A stretch of 64,000 nt of DNA from Diatrype stigma (Eukaryota; Ascomycota; Sordariomycetes; Xylariales; Diatrypaceae): the NCBI GenBank assembly GCA_022225965.2, contig JAKJXP020000037.1:124001-188000 (forward strand). The letters are read 5' to 3'. The position numbers and the translations under genes are program-made. This document shows, piece after piece, positions 35,833-46,025 of this stretch. A model generated the notes under the pieces. The model was not told the origin of the DNA. It did not search any database and worked only from the letters and a program-made list of their open reading frames with translations. Numbering within the stretch: the stretch's first letter is position 1; each line of letters opens with the position of its first letter.

Positions 35833-36583
35833 TTTGACCTGATCTTGGGCATAAAGCAAAAACATGGCAAGTCTCAAAGGTCCATCTATTCGAGACCTAA
35901 AGAATCTTCAGTTGATATGCTGTTATTATTTGCTAGAATATTAGAGCAAGCAGAACAAAAAACAATTGTCTTGCAAGGAAGGGAGATGTAGAGCTGAGCT
36001 ACCGATCCGGCCATAGATATCTTCGAAAAGGTGAGGGGGGGGGGGGGGGGGGGGGGGGACGACNNNNNNNNNNCCCCCCCCCCCCCTGACGACTGAATCT
36101 TGCGGTCTATAACCTAAATAATAGGTAAGAGGGTGGACATATCGGGATTAAGACCTTAAAATGGTGCCACATTCGGCAGCAGGTCGAGAGCTGGGGGTAT
36201 TCTGTGGTTGCATTGGATTGTTGAGGTCCCTAGAGTTCTCCTGATGGCAGTGTGAGTACCTTTTCCAACCAGAGCTGTTAAAGCCTCACACGCACACGCC
36301 CAAACATACCTACATGGAATATGGTTTGCAAACGAATTAATATTGCTTCAAAAACATGGGTGTTGGAGAGACATCAACTGGAACTTGTAAAATAAAAATG
36401 AAATTGGCATTGGGTAACTAGGTACTTATTATATCAATCAATGCGTTGCTTCGTGCCAGTCATGATAAGGCCCGAATAAAGTTTCTCGGCTTCGGCACAG
36501 TGGGCGCGGGAATAGTGACATATGTTGCACGCACATGAAGTGGACGAGTAGATGGATCAAGGCATGGGGTCTTGGGATGTCTA
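35833..36583. other. Intergenic, contains assembly gap
   Basis: Upstream region of the disordered-protein gene, then the gap at 36035-36086, then AT-leaning sequence without a recognisable gene. Confidence 0.6.
36035..36086. other. Assembly gap: poly-G, ten N, poly-C
   Basis: G run 36035-36058 followed by ACGAC, N 36064-36073, then C run 36074-36086 followed by TGACGAC. Same G-in, C-out arrangement as the first gap, again with exactly ten N. GACGAC occurs on both sides, so the contig ends may overlap and the homopolymers may not be real. Confidence 0.8.
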
Positions 36584-37272
36584 CTAGATGACCGTCGGTT
36601 GATGAAACGTTTCCAATCCTTCAGTACAAAGTCGTACCACCTCCAAATCGACGTCGGTGTCGGGAAGAAACAAGATCACCTTAATAAGATCGACCACCTT
36701 GCTTTGTGCGCTCTGGGCCATGGAGAAGTGGACGTAGCTCAACTCCGGGACTCCGACTTTACGGTTTGACTCGGACCGAGTGAACCGTAGGTAGTGTAGG
36801 CAGACGCAATCACCGCACAAACGCAGTGCCTGCCCAGTAATCACGAACTCGATTGCGTTGAAGAATGGGAATTGCAAGAAGAGGGCATGTCTGTAGTTAT
36901 GCAATTCTTGTATGGTTTCTTCGGGCCCCTCCTTCGAGGAGTCAACGGGCTATGCAGGGCGTTTTGTACCTGCCGCTGAGTTGCTCCTGTCATCTTCGCC
37001 AGCTTCTCATACGTAAACTCTGGGAAGTGCTTCTTCAACACTTGAATCTCGAATCTCTCATCGCGAGTAAGCTGCCGATGCCGCGGGCCACGCGGCACTT
37101 TAGGTCCGGCGGTGATATTTGTGCCTTGTTCTCGGAGGGGAGCTCCAGGGAGATGATAGATGGGCTGGGGCTGCTCTTGGGGCTGTTGAAGGCGGTCGGC
37201 TGCTTCACTTGATGGTGAAGTTGGTGTTAGGGGCTGCTTTTTTACCAATTCAGGATGCGTCTCTACATCCAT
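36584..37272 (-). pseudogene. Helix-turn-helix gene, possibly a frameshifted Tc1/mariner-type transposase relic
   Basis: An intact frame 37272-36841 encodes 143 aa. Residues 1-65 are Pro/Gln-rich; 68-115 form a helix-turn-helix (LTRDERFEIQVLKKH, FTYEKLAKMTGATQRQVQNA) followed by a basic TPRRRGPKKP. This resembles the DNA-binding head of fungal Tc1/mariner-like transposases and related orphan proteins. Just past that point, near 36925, the same strand continues open in another frame to 36584 (EETIQELHNYRHALFLQ, then ALRLCG and SESNRKV), vaguely like the next part of such proteins, which suggests a one-base frameshift. No DDE residues can be identified. It could instead be a small standalone DNA-binding gene (37272-36841); both readings are uncertain. 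Confidence 0.45.
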
Positions 37273-37991
37273 TGTACTATGCGAACAACTCCAAGACAGA
37301 TAGCTATCACGAAATGCGTAGCAAGGTGGTGTTGGGTTGGGTGCAAGGATAGCTTAGTGAAGATGTCGTGCTTATGTAGTTATGTACTTCGTAGCTCTCC
37401 ATACAAATTCCACGGCATTCTACATGGCCATCTCAGGGGTAAATAGTGGATCGATGGTCCGTACGTATAATTGGAACTGCCAATCCGAAATACCGCTGCA
37501 TGACGTAGAATTGAAGAGCTCGATGTTACCACCCAACATCCGACATGTGAAATCAAAAAATCGTACAAATTGAACCTGCGCTTGCGAGGATATTCATGCC
37601 AGGGAGTAATGACTGAAAGTCTAACGTCTTCGAAAATCCCGGAGGAAGCAAAGAAATCATGATAGATTTGGTGCTTTGATCACCTAGGTAGTAACTGGGT
37701 CGTATTAAGTAGATGGTGATGAATGATGAATCATAGAGTGCGGCGCAACATGTCAGTTACATATATTCGTCTGTAACAACGTCGATGTTGCGATAGCAAC
37801 CTTTGAATAAATAAGAAAACACACCTTAAACTGGAGAACTATGCCAAAATTAGCCTAAAGAGTCTTCTTCTGCAGGCCTAAGATATTTATTGGCCAGGGA
37901 TTGCGTCGCTATGAAGCCAGGGATTTGAATTACAACGGACCACACCTACAACAACGCAGCAAAATTCCCGAGAGAACCCCTGGGTGACAGA
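37273..37991. other. Intergenic, no gene seen
   Basis: Spacer between the minus-strand helix-turn-helix gene and the SDR gene; a divergent promoter arrangement. No clear element recognised. Confidence 0.55.
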
Positions 37992-38936
37992 ATGTCCAAG
38001 CCCTGGATCTTCATCTCTCCCGCCAGCCGCGGGATAGGCCAGGCGCTGACGCGACACCTGCTCCGTACGACCAGGCTCCCGATCCTCGCGACGGCGCGCT
38101 CGGCGGACACCGGGGCCGTGAAAGCCTCCATCCTCTCCGGCGTCTCACCATCACCCACGTCTCCCCCACCTGAAGCGACCAAGAAAGACGCAACAGAAGA
38201 CATGGCATCGCGCCTACACGTCGTTCAGCTCGACGTAACAGACGAGCCAACGATGGCAGCGGCAGCCGAGCGGGCTGCGGCCCTGTTCCCGCGGGAGGCG
38301 CACCACCTGCACCTCGGGTTCGCGCTGCCAGGGGTGCTGCACCCCGAGCGCAGCCCCGCGCAGGTGCGCTACCGCGACGCACTCGCGACGCTTCAGGTCA
38401 ACGTGCTGGGGCCGCTGATGCTGATGAAGCACTTTGGCGGGTTTCTGCCGCGGAAGAACACCGATGTGGGTTTTGACGGGGGTGATGGAGCAGATTATCG
38501 CTATTACCATAACGACGATGGGGGCACCGGGGGTAAAAGCGAGCCCCTTTTCTTCCCGCAGCACGCGACCTTCCTCACGGCCTCGGCACGCGTTGGGTCC
38601 GTGTCGGACAACTCGCTGGGCGGGTGGTACAGCTACCGGGCGTCGAAGGCGGGGGTGAACAGCCTGGCGAAGACGTTCAACCTACACCTGCAAGCCCAGG
38701 CGAAGCAGAGCGGCAGAAGTAGTACTAGTAGTGGTGCCACTCCCGCCATCGCCATGGCGTACCACCCGGGCACGGTGAAGACGGGGCTGAGCCGCGAGTT
38801 CTGGGGCGGCGTGGCGCCCGAGAAGCTGTTCACGGCCGAGTATGCGGTCGAGCGGATGGTCGACGTTGTGCGTACGCGGACGCCGGAGCAGGGGGGGCGG
38901 TGCTGGGATTGGAGAGGGGAGGAAATCTTGCCGTGA
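37992..38936 (+). CDS. Short-chain dehydrogenase/reductase (SDR)
   Basis: Intronless 314-aa classical-type SDR. The cofactor loop reads SPASRGIG (residues 9-16) instead of the usual TGxxxGxG; the family tolerates this and it resembles the C-factor/CsgA-like branch. Further landmarks: LDVTDEPT (80-87), VNVLGPL with N137, the catalytic Ser in TASARVGS (S198) and YRASK (Y215, K219), then YHPGTVKT. A Gly/Asp/Tyr-rich insertion at about 158-182 is unusual. The substrate cannot be predicted. It converges with the Gpi2 gene, whose stop is about 300 bp away. Confidence 0.85.
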   Translation: MSKPWIFISPASRGIGQALTRHLLRTTRLPILATARSADTGAVKASILSGVSPSPTSPPPEATKKDATEDMASRLHVVQLDVTDEPTMAAAAERAAALFPREAHHLHLGFALPGVLHPERSPAQVRYRDALATLQVNVLGPLMLMKHFGGFLPRKNTDVGFDGGDGADYRYYHNDDGGTGGKSEPLFFPQHATFLTASARVGSVSDNSLGGWYSYRASKAGVNSLAKTFNLHLQAQAKQSGRSSTSSGATPAIAMAYHPGTVKTGLSREFWGGVAPEKLFTAEYAVERMVDVVRTRTPEQGGRCWDWRGEEILP

Positions 38937-39240
38937 ATTGTTTGGGGGAAGAGTCGGGGCGTGGGGTGGGAATGGTCCCAGTAAGGGGTCGTAGTGGACG
39001 GATCTCGGACCGGACGGGACTTATCCTCACATGATTCTACATTTGTAGAGGCCGGTAGGATTGCGCATTAGGTTTTGGTCTAGGGGATGCCCCAACTCAT
39101 CCATGAACCCGGAGAGGCCAATAAAGAAATTGAGACGTTTTGCAACATGGCAACGCCAAGGACATTTGGTTTCATTTACCGCACTAAATACAGACCAAGG
39201 CGCGCTTTCAAGCGCCAGTTCATTCAATCATTGATATCCA
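38937..39240. other. Short convergent spacer
   Basis: 3' flanks of the SDR and Gpi2 genes; nothing else seen. Confidence 0.6.
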
Positions 39241-40968
39241 TTAACCCTCCTCCCACATGCGGCGGCTAATGATGATGGGCCTGGCCAGATCCCAGGGCCC
39301 GTTGATGGCATTCTTGTACTTCTGCAACGAGATCAGCCACCAGCTGCACCCACCCATCGCGATGATAGACAGGATCATAGCCACCAGGACACCCAGCAGG
39401 CCGCTCTTCCACGGCCAGACCCCGTCCTTCTCGCCGCCCAGGATCAAGCCCATGCCAAGCCCCGCGCCGACGACAAGGAGCACCGAGAGCGCGACGTGGT
39501 ACCGGAAGCTCCGGTGTCGCGCGTAGCGCCGGAACACGGGGAACAGCCCGAACACCTCGATGCTGAATAGGGTGAGGCTGAACACCTGGCCGGTCGACGG
39601 CAACCGCGACGCGAGCACCGTGGAGGCCATGAGCGCAGCGTTCGTGGACAGCGAAGCGGGGAACTTGACCCCCACGCCGCCGGAGTAGTCGTAGAAGAAT
39701 ATGTTGATGGCGAGCAGCCAGAAGGACATGGCCCAGATACTGTCCGACGACGTCGAGCGCGTGAGGGATTTGAGGATCGGTGAGAGGCCAAGCAGCGTGA
39801 AGTAGATCAGGATGGCAGATTTGACGGTGCTGAGCCGCATGCTCGTGCGCCCACTGTGGAGAGGGGCCGAAGGGCGATGCTTCAGCTCTTCGGCCGAATC
39901 GGCAGGACTACTGCGCTGCTGCTGCTGCTGCGCGGAGACGGCGGACTGCAGGGAGACGGCTGAGGTCGAGTGCGACTGACGTAGGGCTACTAGGTTTCCG
40001 TGGGACTGCGACCGTTGCTCAGAGGGGATGGCGAGGTTCAAGTTGGAGACGGAGCTCGCGGCGGAGTGGGTACCGATGCCAGCGATGCCGATGCCGGCGG
40101 CGGAGTTCAGGCGATCCTTCCGGGACTCCCTCTCCCGGGCCGCGCGGCTCCGGTTGCTGTTCTGCCGTCGCAGCACCGCGTCTTCCTCCTCCTGGCCTAC
40201 CCACCAGTCCCATATCAACCACCCGATGAACGTCGCGAAGCTGCCCCAGCCCACCACAGAGACGGGCGACACGCGCTCCTGGAAGATGCCGACAAAGCAG
40301 GTGACGAATATGGTCACGGAGCACACCTGCTGGAGTATCACGGTGGAGTCCGCGACGAGAGGCCAGAACTCGTAGGGTTGGAGGCGGGGGTTGCGCTGCA
40401 GGTTCTCGAGGAACGTCGCCTGGTCTGTATAGTTATCTGGGTCTGGAGAGAGTTCATGTCTGTCAGCACCAGCCCAAACTCAGGTGCGCATGCAGATGTA
40501 TAGGCATATCTAGCCAAGTATATAGAGTATATGGTGTTGGTATGATGTATGATGGATGTATGATGTATGATGAGACGCACAGGATTGTTTCACCCAGAGC
40601 AGCTTCTTCCAGCTGCGCTTCCTCCGTCGACTGCGGCTCCTGCTCTCGATCTTCGGTCTCGTCGATCGACGTCGCAGCTCCGCATTCGCGCTGGCACTGG
40701 CACTGGCGCTGGCGCTCGTATCGTGCACGCCGTTCCCGTGGGTCTCGAATTCGGAGGGTCGCCGGGGAGGCAGCGTGGCCTTGAACGCATCTTCGGGGGA
40801 GAGATGCGAGCGCCCCGCCCTTGGCGAGGACGAGGAGGGGATCTCGAGTGGCAGGGTCGAAGCGCGCGTTAAGGGGGCGGGCCTGATATCGCCGCCGTCG
40901 CCTCCCCCGTTCAATGCTTGCGCTGCCGGGGTGAGCGTCGTTGGCCCGAGCCTGGAGTTGGTGCTCAT
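39241..40968 (-). CDS. Gpi2/PIG-C, subunit of GPI-N-acetylglucosaminyltransferase (2 exons)
   Basis: Exons (minus) 40968-40581 and 40442-39241 (529 aa) around a 138-nt intron; the junction reads WVKQS/YPDNYTDQATFLENLQ, typical of Gpi2. Gpi2 is a membrane subunit of the ER complex (with Gpi3, Gpi1, Gpi15, Gpi19, Eri1) that makes GlcNAc-PI, the first step of GPI-anchor synthesis. Hydrophobic helices start at STVILQQVCSVTIFVTCFVG. Conserved parts include SWWLISLQKYKNAINGPWD and FFYDYSGG. A Ser/Gln-rich insertion of about 120 residues after WDWWVG and a disordered Arg/Ser-rich N-terminus make it longer than yeast Gpi2, as in other filamentous fungi. Confidence 0.88.
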
Positions 40969-41591
40969 AATTTACAATTTAGACTAAGGCAGACAAGCCT
41001 TGTTGTCTCCCAAGCATTGCTGGCTACTAGTGAAAGGTAACGGTGAATCACAAATTTGGAGTCATGGCATGGTGTTGCGACTGCTGGTCGCATCAAACAA
41101 ACAGATACAGGGTCCAGTTGGTTGTGTAGGGCGGATGTCTTGCATCTTGAAGCGCGATCTGGAAGGACGGAATTATCCAGGCTGTCCAGGAACGTACTTG
41201 TACATACATGGTAACGTAACAGCTTATGTAACCCCTGAAGATGAGCCTTATCGATATCGGTTCTAACTAGTCCGGGCGGCACTTAGTGATGCTGGTCCCT
41301 GTCACTCTACTGATCACCTCGTCGGATAGGTACGCATGGTTTGGGGATTAAGTGCGTTCTTCAGCCAGTTGAGACATTCTTTAGAGTCAGTCCATAATTA
41401 GAGCCAACTTATTACCCTAAGAATAGTTATCCATCAGGAAAACCAAGACAAATCCCCATAGTTACACAGCCAGATTTTTTTGGTTAAGCTACAGATAATT
41501 TGACGACACTATTGGAAGCAGAATAACTCTCTGGTCTGTAGTTGATAGTTAATCTAATTACAACAATATAGTTCAGGTGGATCTCAGGGGC
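40969..41591. other. Intergenic, promoter side of Gpi2
   Basis: No gene seen; becomes AT-rich toward the inverted-repeat element that follows. Confidence 0.55.
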
Positions 41592-42109
41592 CTCTTGAAG
41601 CAATCCGCCTATACACACCGGGTCTCTAACCGCATTTGGACGCACCTCCCACTACTACATCTCACTACCTAACACACTACCTAATACACTTCCTAATACC
41701 CTACGTAATACACCACTTAATACATTACCAATACCCTTATATACAATTATATACCTATATATACCCAATTTAAGGGGCTCCTAGTTTTCCCTTAATCCTT
41801 TCGGACCTAAATTCGCAACTGCGCTGCTAACGCTGGCATTAACGCAAGTGCAGGTGTAAGTATAATGAAGTACTGGCAATAAAAGGTAAGTATTAGGTGG
41901 TAATTACAAATGGTAGGAAGTAAGTACTGTAAGTGTACTGTAGGTCCCGCCAAGTTGGAATAACTTAGAGGGCGCCAGGTTCGAGTGTGGCTCAAAATGT
42001 GGCACGGGTGGCTGGTGCGCTAAATTAGCGTTAGTCTAGCCGAATGTGGTTAGAGACCCGGTGTGTATAACGATCTGACCCGGTGTGTATAGGCGGTTTG
42101 CTCTTGAAG
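41592..42109. mobile_element. 500-bp non-autonomous DNA element (MITE-like) with 9-bp target duplication
   Basis: The element is 41601-42100, flanked by direct repeats CTCTTGAAG at 41592-41600 and 42101-42109. Its ends are inverted repeats: CAATCCGCCTATACACACCG at the left and, read from the right end inward, CAAACCGCCTATACACACCG; 22 of the first 23 positions match. Beyond that, the right arm has a 22-nt extra block repeating TATACACACCGGGT, after which both arms resume with CTCTAACC. The interior is AT-rich with degenerate CTACCTAATACA repeats (41645-41760) and no coding frame. A 9-bp duplication suggests a Mutator-like family; hAT (8 bp) is the alternative. Confidence 0.75.
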
Positions 42110-43473
42110 ACGTAGCAAGCCAACTCCACCTGCACTACAGATACGAAGTGTCAGGTGTCAACGCCGGGAGGTCTAGAACTCCAGGCCGTGCGGAAGCTAA
42201 AGCCTCGTCGTCCATGTAGATATTGTACTTACATATCACGATGGATGCTGTCTACAGCTACTTAACAGAACATACGCAGCAGTGGAGCTTTACTGCGAAT
42301 ATCTCGCAACTTGTAAAGACTGCCGACATAGCCGAAGCATGACTTGAGAATGCAGACGTTGCAGGTGCTGGGCAATTGATCACTTACACAAGGTCGCAGC
42401 GTTTCGGCTATTCCACCACGACGTTTGATTGTTGTCGCACTGCTCTCTTTAGCAGGTACCTCGTACATCAGCAACCTTGATGCAATAAGTTCCTGTCGTT
42501 CAAAGTTTCGTGCAACGAAGGGAGTGGGCTAGATTGCGCGCTTAGATCCCGTGGACGAGCTGGACTGGCTAACAACCCCTACCCAAAGCTCCCCAAAGCT
42601 CCCCAAAGCTCCCCAAAGCTCCCCAAAGCCCCCCAAAGCTGACCTACTTCGTACCCAACCGCCAATCAACCATCGCGTGGCTTATTAGAGTTCGCGTCTA
42701 CTCGGTCCCAGCCCGATTCTTGAACGATAGGTTCCCTGGCCGCGGCTGTCAGATTCCAGATTCTCCTGCTCACCGTCACGTCACCACCGCCTGCTCCATC
42801 CAAGCCAACACCTGCATGGGAAGGTTTCACTCCAGTTGACGAATCATCCCATCCAGTTGAATCATCCAGTTGACCGTTGGGTTAAAAGGAACACGCCTGC
42901 CGCTAGGAATGAGCAAGGCTGACTTTCCTCGAATACCTCCCTGCCTTAACTGCTTAGATATTTAAGTATTCAACCAACCGGAAACTCGCAACTCGACCAC
43001 CGGAGTAACACACTGACTTGTCCGGGTCATAACTTCATAACTTCATAACTGCCCAGCCTACATAAGAGGTACCGTACCTGCCTGGCAGTCCTTGTAACAG
43101 TCCGCGCTTCAACGCTTGAACTCCTAGACGGAACCTTGAAGCAAACCCACCCGGTTACCTATTCTCTTGGTCAATATACAAAATCTACACTTGTTCTCTG
43201 AAACAAATCACTGCCATTGCTTATCGCGGAAGAAGCGCTCAGTCCAGCTTACATACGTCCGTTCCGTATCCATATCCTCATCACACTCATTGGACAGCCG
43301 AGTTGGGAAACCCTCCATCAGCAACAAATTACTATCCACATATACGAGCTATCGCCACTTCCACGATAGAAGAAACGTATCGCGCCCTCTATTTTCCTCG
43401 CCTCTACTTTTTGGTTCACCCCGTCGGTCTTTTCGACATCAGACACCTTGGCAGGCCCCAGTGCTTGCCCACC
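42110..43473. other. Intergenic, promoter region of the membrane-protein gene
   Basis: No gene seen. Holds a decamer array at 42581-42640, three CCAGTTGA copies at about 42830-42878 and a CATAACTT array at about 43027-43049. Small ORFs show no motif. Confidence 0.6.
42581..42640. repeat. Six tandem CCCCAAAGCT decamers
   Basis: Exactly 10-bp periodicity over 60 bp (first unit ACCCAAAGCT, fifth ending GCC). It lies about 830 bp upstream of the start at 43474. The helical phasing would align any protein contact or AAA bend on one face of the DNA. Confidence 0.9.
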
Positions 43474-44259
43474 ATGAAGATCACCACACCCCTCATAGTA
43501 TTTTCTTTCACAACGCAGGCCGTTGGTGCTCCATTGTTCCTCTTCCTCAAGAACCTCCCCGCACAGCCGGGTTCCCTAGATTCCTCAGGACCATCTAGAT
43601 CGTACTCCCCAGACGGCTCTAGAATAACGTCTGCGGAGGAGCGCGCAAACTTCGCAGACAAAGTGAGCGACGGGCCTGTGCAGAAACTCGGCAATACGGT
43701 ATCACCGCCTCATCATACAGCCACGTCGGAGTTTCTTCTCGATGATCTGCGTGTGCTGTCACGGTCGGGGGAACCCGACGCGGAACTCTCCACGGATCAA
43801 CAACCAAGGGTGTCGGCTACTATAGTCGAGCTGGAGATGGGAGGGTTGACTCGCCACTTCTATGTGCCTTGCCATTCCCACAAGAGCACATTGCATTATT
43901 ACCGCGTTCGCAAATACGCCGACTTGATGGTATTTGGGGTCATAGCCAGCTTCATATTTGCTCTTCTCTTACTTGAGACATGGGGCCCCATTTGCGAAAG
44001 GTATGGAGTAATCCCCGACCGGCGGGACTGTGAATATTTGAACCGTACTTTCGGATGTAGTGTTAACGGGATTTTTAGGGTCCGTCGGTACCGGTCCTGC
44101 GAGGGCGCGATCCGCTTAGAGGATGCCAAGGATGAGAAAGCAAAGCCCAACCGACAGCGTCAAGAATGCATGTCATGTCGACCATACAGCCTTGGGCCTG
44201 CGTCGGAAGGTATCAAGCAAACTCCGAACCCTATCGCTGAGAAGGTTCGGGGGCTGTAA
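43474..44259 (+). CDS. Single-pass membrane protein, function unknown
   Basis: 261 aa from the ATG at 43474, which has a good context (ACCATGAAG) and begins a signal-peptide-like stretch (MKITTPLIVFSFTTQAVGA); the open frame extends upstream to 43303 but that part looks like leader. Residues 20-150 are Ser/Pro-rich and would be lumenal or extracellular. A transmembrane helix lies at about 151-170 (LMVFGVIASFIFALLLLETW), followed by a Cys- and Arg-rich tail (six Cys between 174 and 241). No known domain. The layout suggests a small type I membrane protein. Confidence 0.6.
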   Translation: MKITTPLIVFSFTTQAVGAPLFLFLKNLPAQPGSLDSSGPSRSYSPDGSRITSAEERANFADKVSDGPVQKLGNTVSPPHHTATSEFLLDDLRVLSRSGEPDAELSTDQQPRVSATIVELEMGGLTRHFYVPCHSHKSTLHYYRVRKYADLMVFGVIASFIFALLLLETWGPICERYGVIPDRRDCEYLNRTFGCSVNGIFRVRRYRSCEGAIRLEDAKDEKAKPNRQRQECMSCRPYSLGPASEGIKQTPNPIAEKVRGL

Positions 44260-46025
44260 GGGTCATGGAATGCAGCTTTTCTTGGTTTACGGCTGGCTGG
44301 TTGGGTCTATGGTTTTGCATTGCGATAGCTAATACCCTGGCGCTTTGGAATTTTGATATTGGCGTTTTGTCGCGAGGGGAAAAGGTGTCAGATGCTTGGT
44401 TTGGGCGTCTGTAGCCCACGGCACAGCCTAGAAGAAGTGCTTCCACTCAAGCTGGTTTCCTTAAGTATAGAATATGAATAACTTAGTAGCTAGAGAACTA
44501 TTACTAGCTGAGATATGTTTAGGAGGGAAACAGGTAGGAGCTAGCATAGTCACATTTGGGACCTGCTGATGCTTCAATGTTGAAGAAAGAAACATGCTTC
44601 CTACATATGATCAGATCAACCTTTAAAGGGGGTGGCATTGTCAACTGTTCACACAGGACCAGAACCCCACATCCCAGTAAATCGTACTGGTCGTACAATA
44701 CCCGATGTTCGTATTGCGTAGTGCATATGCAGGTATCACTGTTCTCCCTAGGTCTTCCTACCTAGGATTCCAGGTTCAACAAGAAAGACCTTGCTACGAT
44801 TCGGCCCAGTTCTATTCCACAACAAGAAAATCGGATGTGGTTGTATATCGTGGAGATCTAAGCCTCCTTCCGTCCCAGTCCGTCTCCCTGCACGGCAGAT
44901 GTAGCGGCGGCGGCCCCGGTGTGGAGGTGCTAACTTGTCTACCGTCTCTAGTAATTAAGTCGCGGCGCCGCCCGCATCCTGTCGGGTGGAGGGCCAGAGG
45001 GCTAAGAAGGCCAAGATGGCCCAATCAGAGCCCTCAATATACGCCGGCACGATTTGGCACTGACGTTTTGGATGGCCATAGCCACAACCACATACATATA
45101 TACCTTGGTGGTTATACATATCGCATCATGGGCCTCGGAGCCATGCGCAACAACATGCTCGGCAAACGACGAAGTCTTTGTGGCTGTACAGCTGTACTCC
45201 AGATGGTTCGGTAATACACCAGAAGCTCGCTCGTGGCCATCTAAATAATTACCTACATACCGTATCCCGTATCGTGAGGCGGGAAAGGAATTTCTACACG
45301 GCTGGTCGCATCCCACGAGTGCAAAGTCTGCTGGAGGCGAACCCCATTACGAGAGCACGGTACGACTGAGGCAGATTTTGACAGTTTCACCAGCGCCCGC
45401 ATGTTGCCGCTGAGGAAGAGGGAGAGAAAATATCAGCACGAAGAGTCACTGACTAGGTACCTGTGAACGTAGGTGACGGTGTGCAGTGTTAAGTAGAATA
45501 CCACCGCATAAACTACCTGAATACCGCACCTACCTATTGCGCAGGTACGAAACAGCTGGGGAAAGCATCCATAACTACAGGCGCTGAGCAGGTTTCTACG
45601 TAACTACGCCGTACGCCTACTAGCCAGCTGGTCCGCGATCATTGGCTGCCCCTCAGCCTCTCTACCGGCCCTAGACGAAAGTTGGCGCGCACCCCTTGCA
45701 GTTTGCAGTTACAGAGCTGCAGTAGCTCTGCAACTGTTGCTCTGTATGGCATGTGGATGTGGGCACAGGCTCGGCTCGACCTGAACCTGATGCGCGAGAT
45801 GCAGATGCAGATGCAGTGGTTGGGTAACCTCAGCCCCCTTCTGGGTTATCCCCTTTCTCGGGCCTTGGACGCCACTTGCCAACCGACGGAGATACCGTGC
45901 TGCGATGATGCGAACTGGAGCTCCCGTGATCTACTTTAGTCTGTCTACATAACTATGTAGGGCTTGGATTTTGTCGCCGTGCTCCGCCATTAGGTAGGTA
46001 TAGGTAGGTATAGGTTGAAGAGTCA
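44260..46025. other. Intergenic, no gene seen
   Basis: About 1.8 kb. A 169-aa open frame at 44705-45214 has no domain, signal or codon-bias support. GGTAGGTATA words lie near 45990-46015, next to the inverted-repeat element. Confidence 0.55.

Noticed and set aside
42581..42640. CRISPR-like array
   Set aside because: Head-to-tail decamers without spacers in a fungal genome; a plain tandem repeat.
44705..45214. 169-aa frame
   Set aside because: No domain, no signal or membrane segment, arginine/serine-rich odd composition, overlapped by equally open opposite frames.
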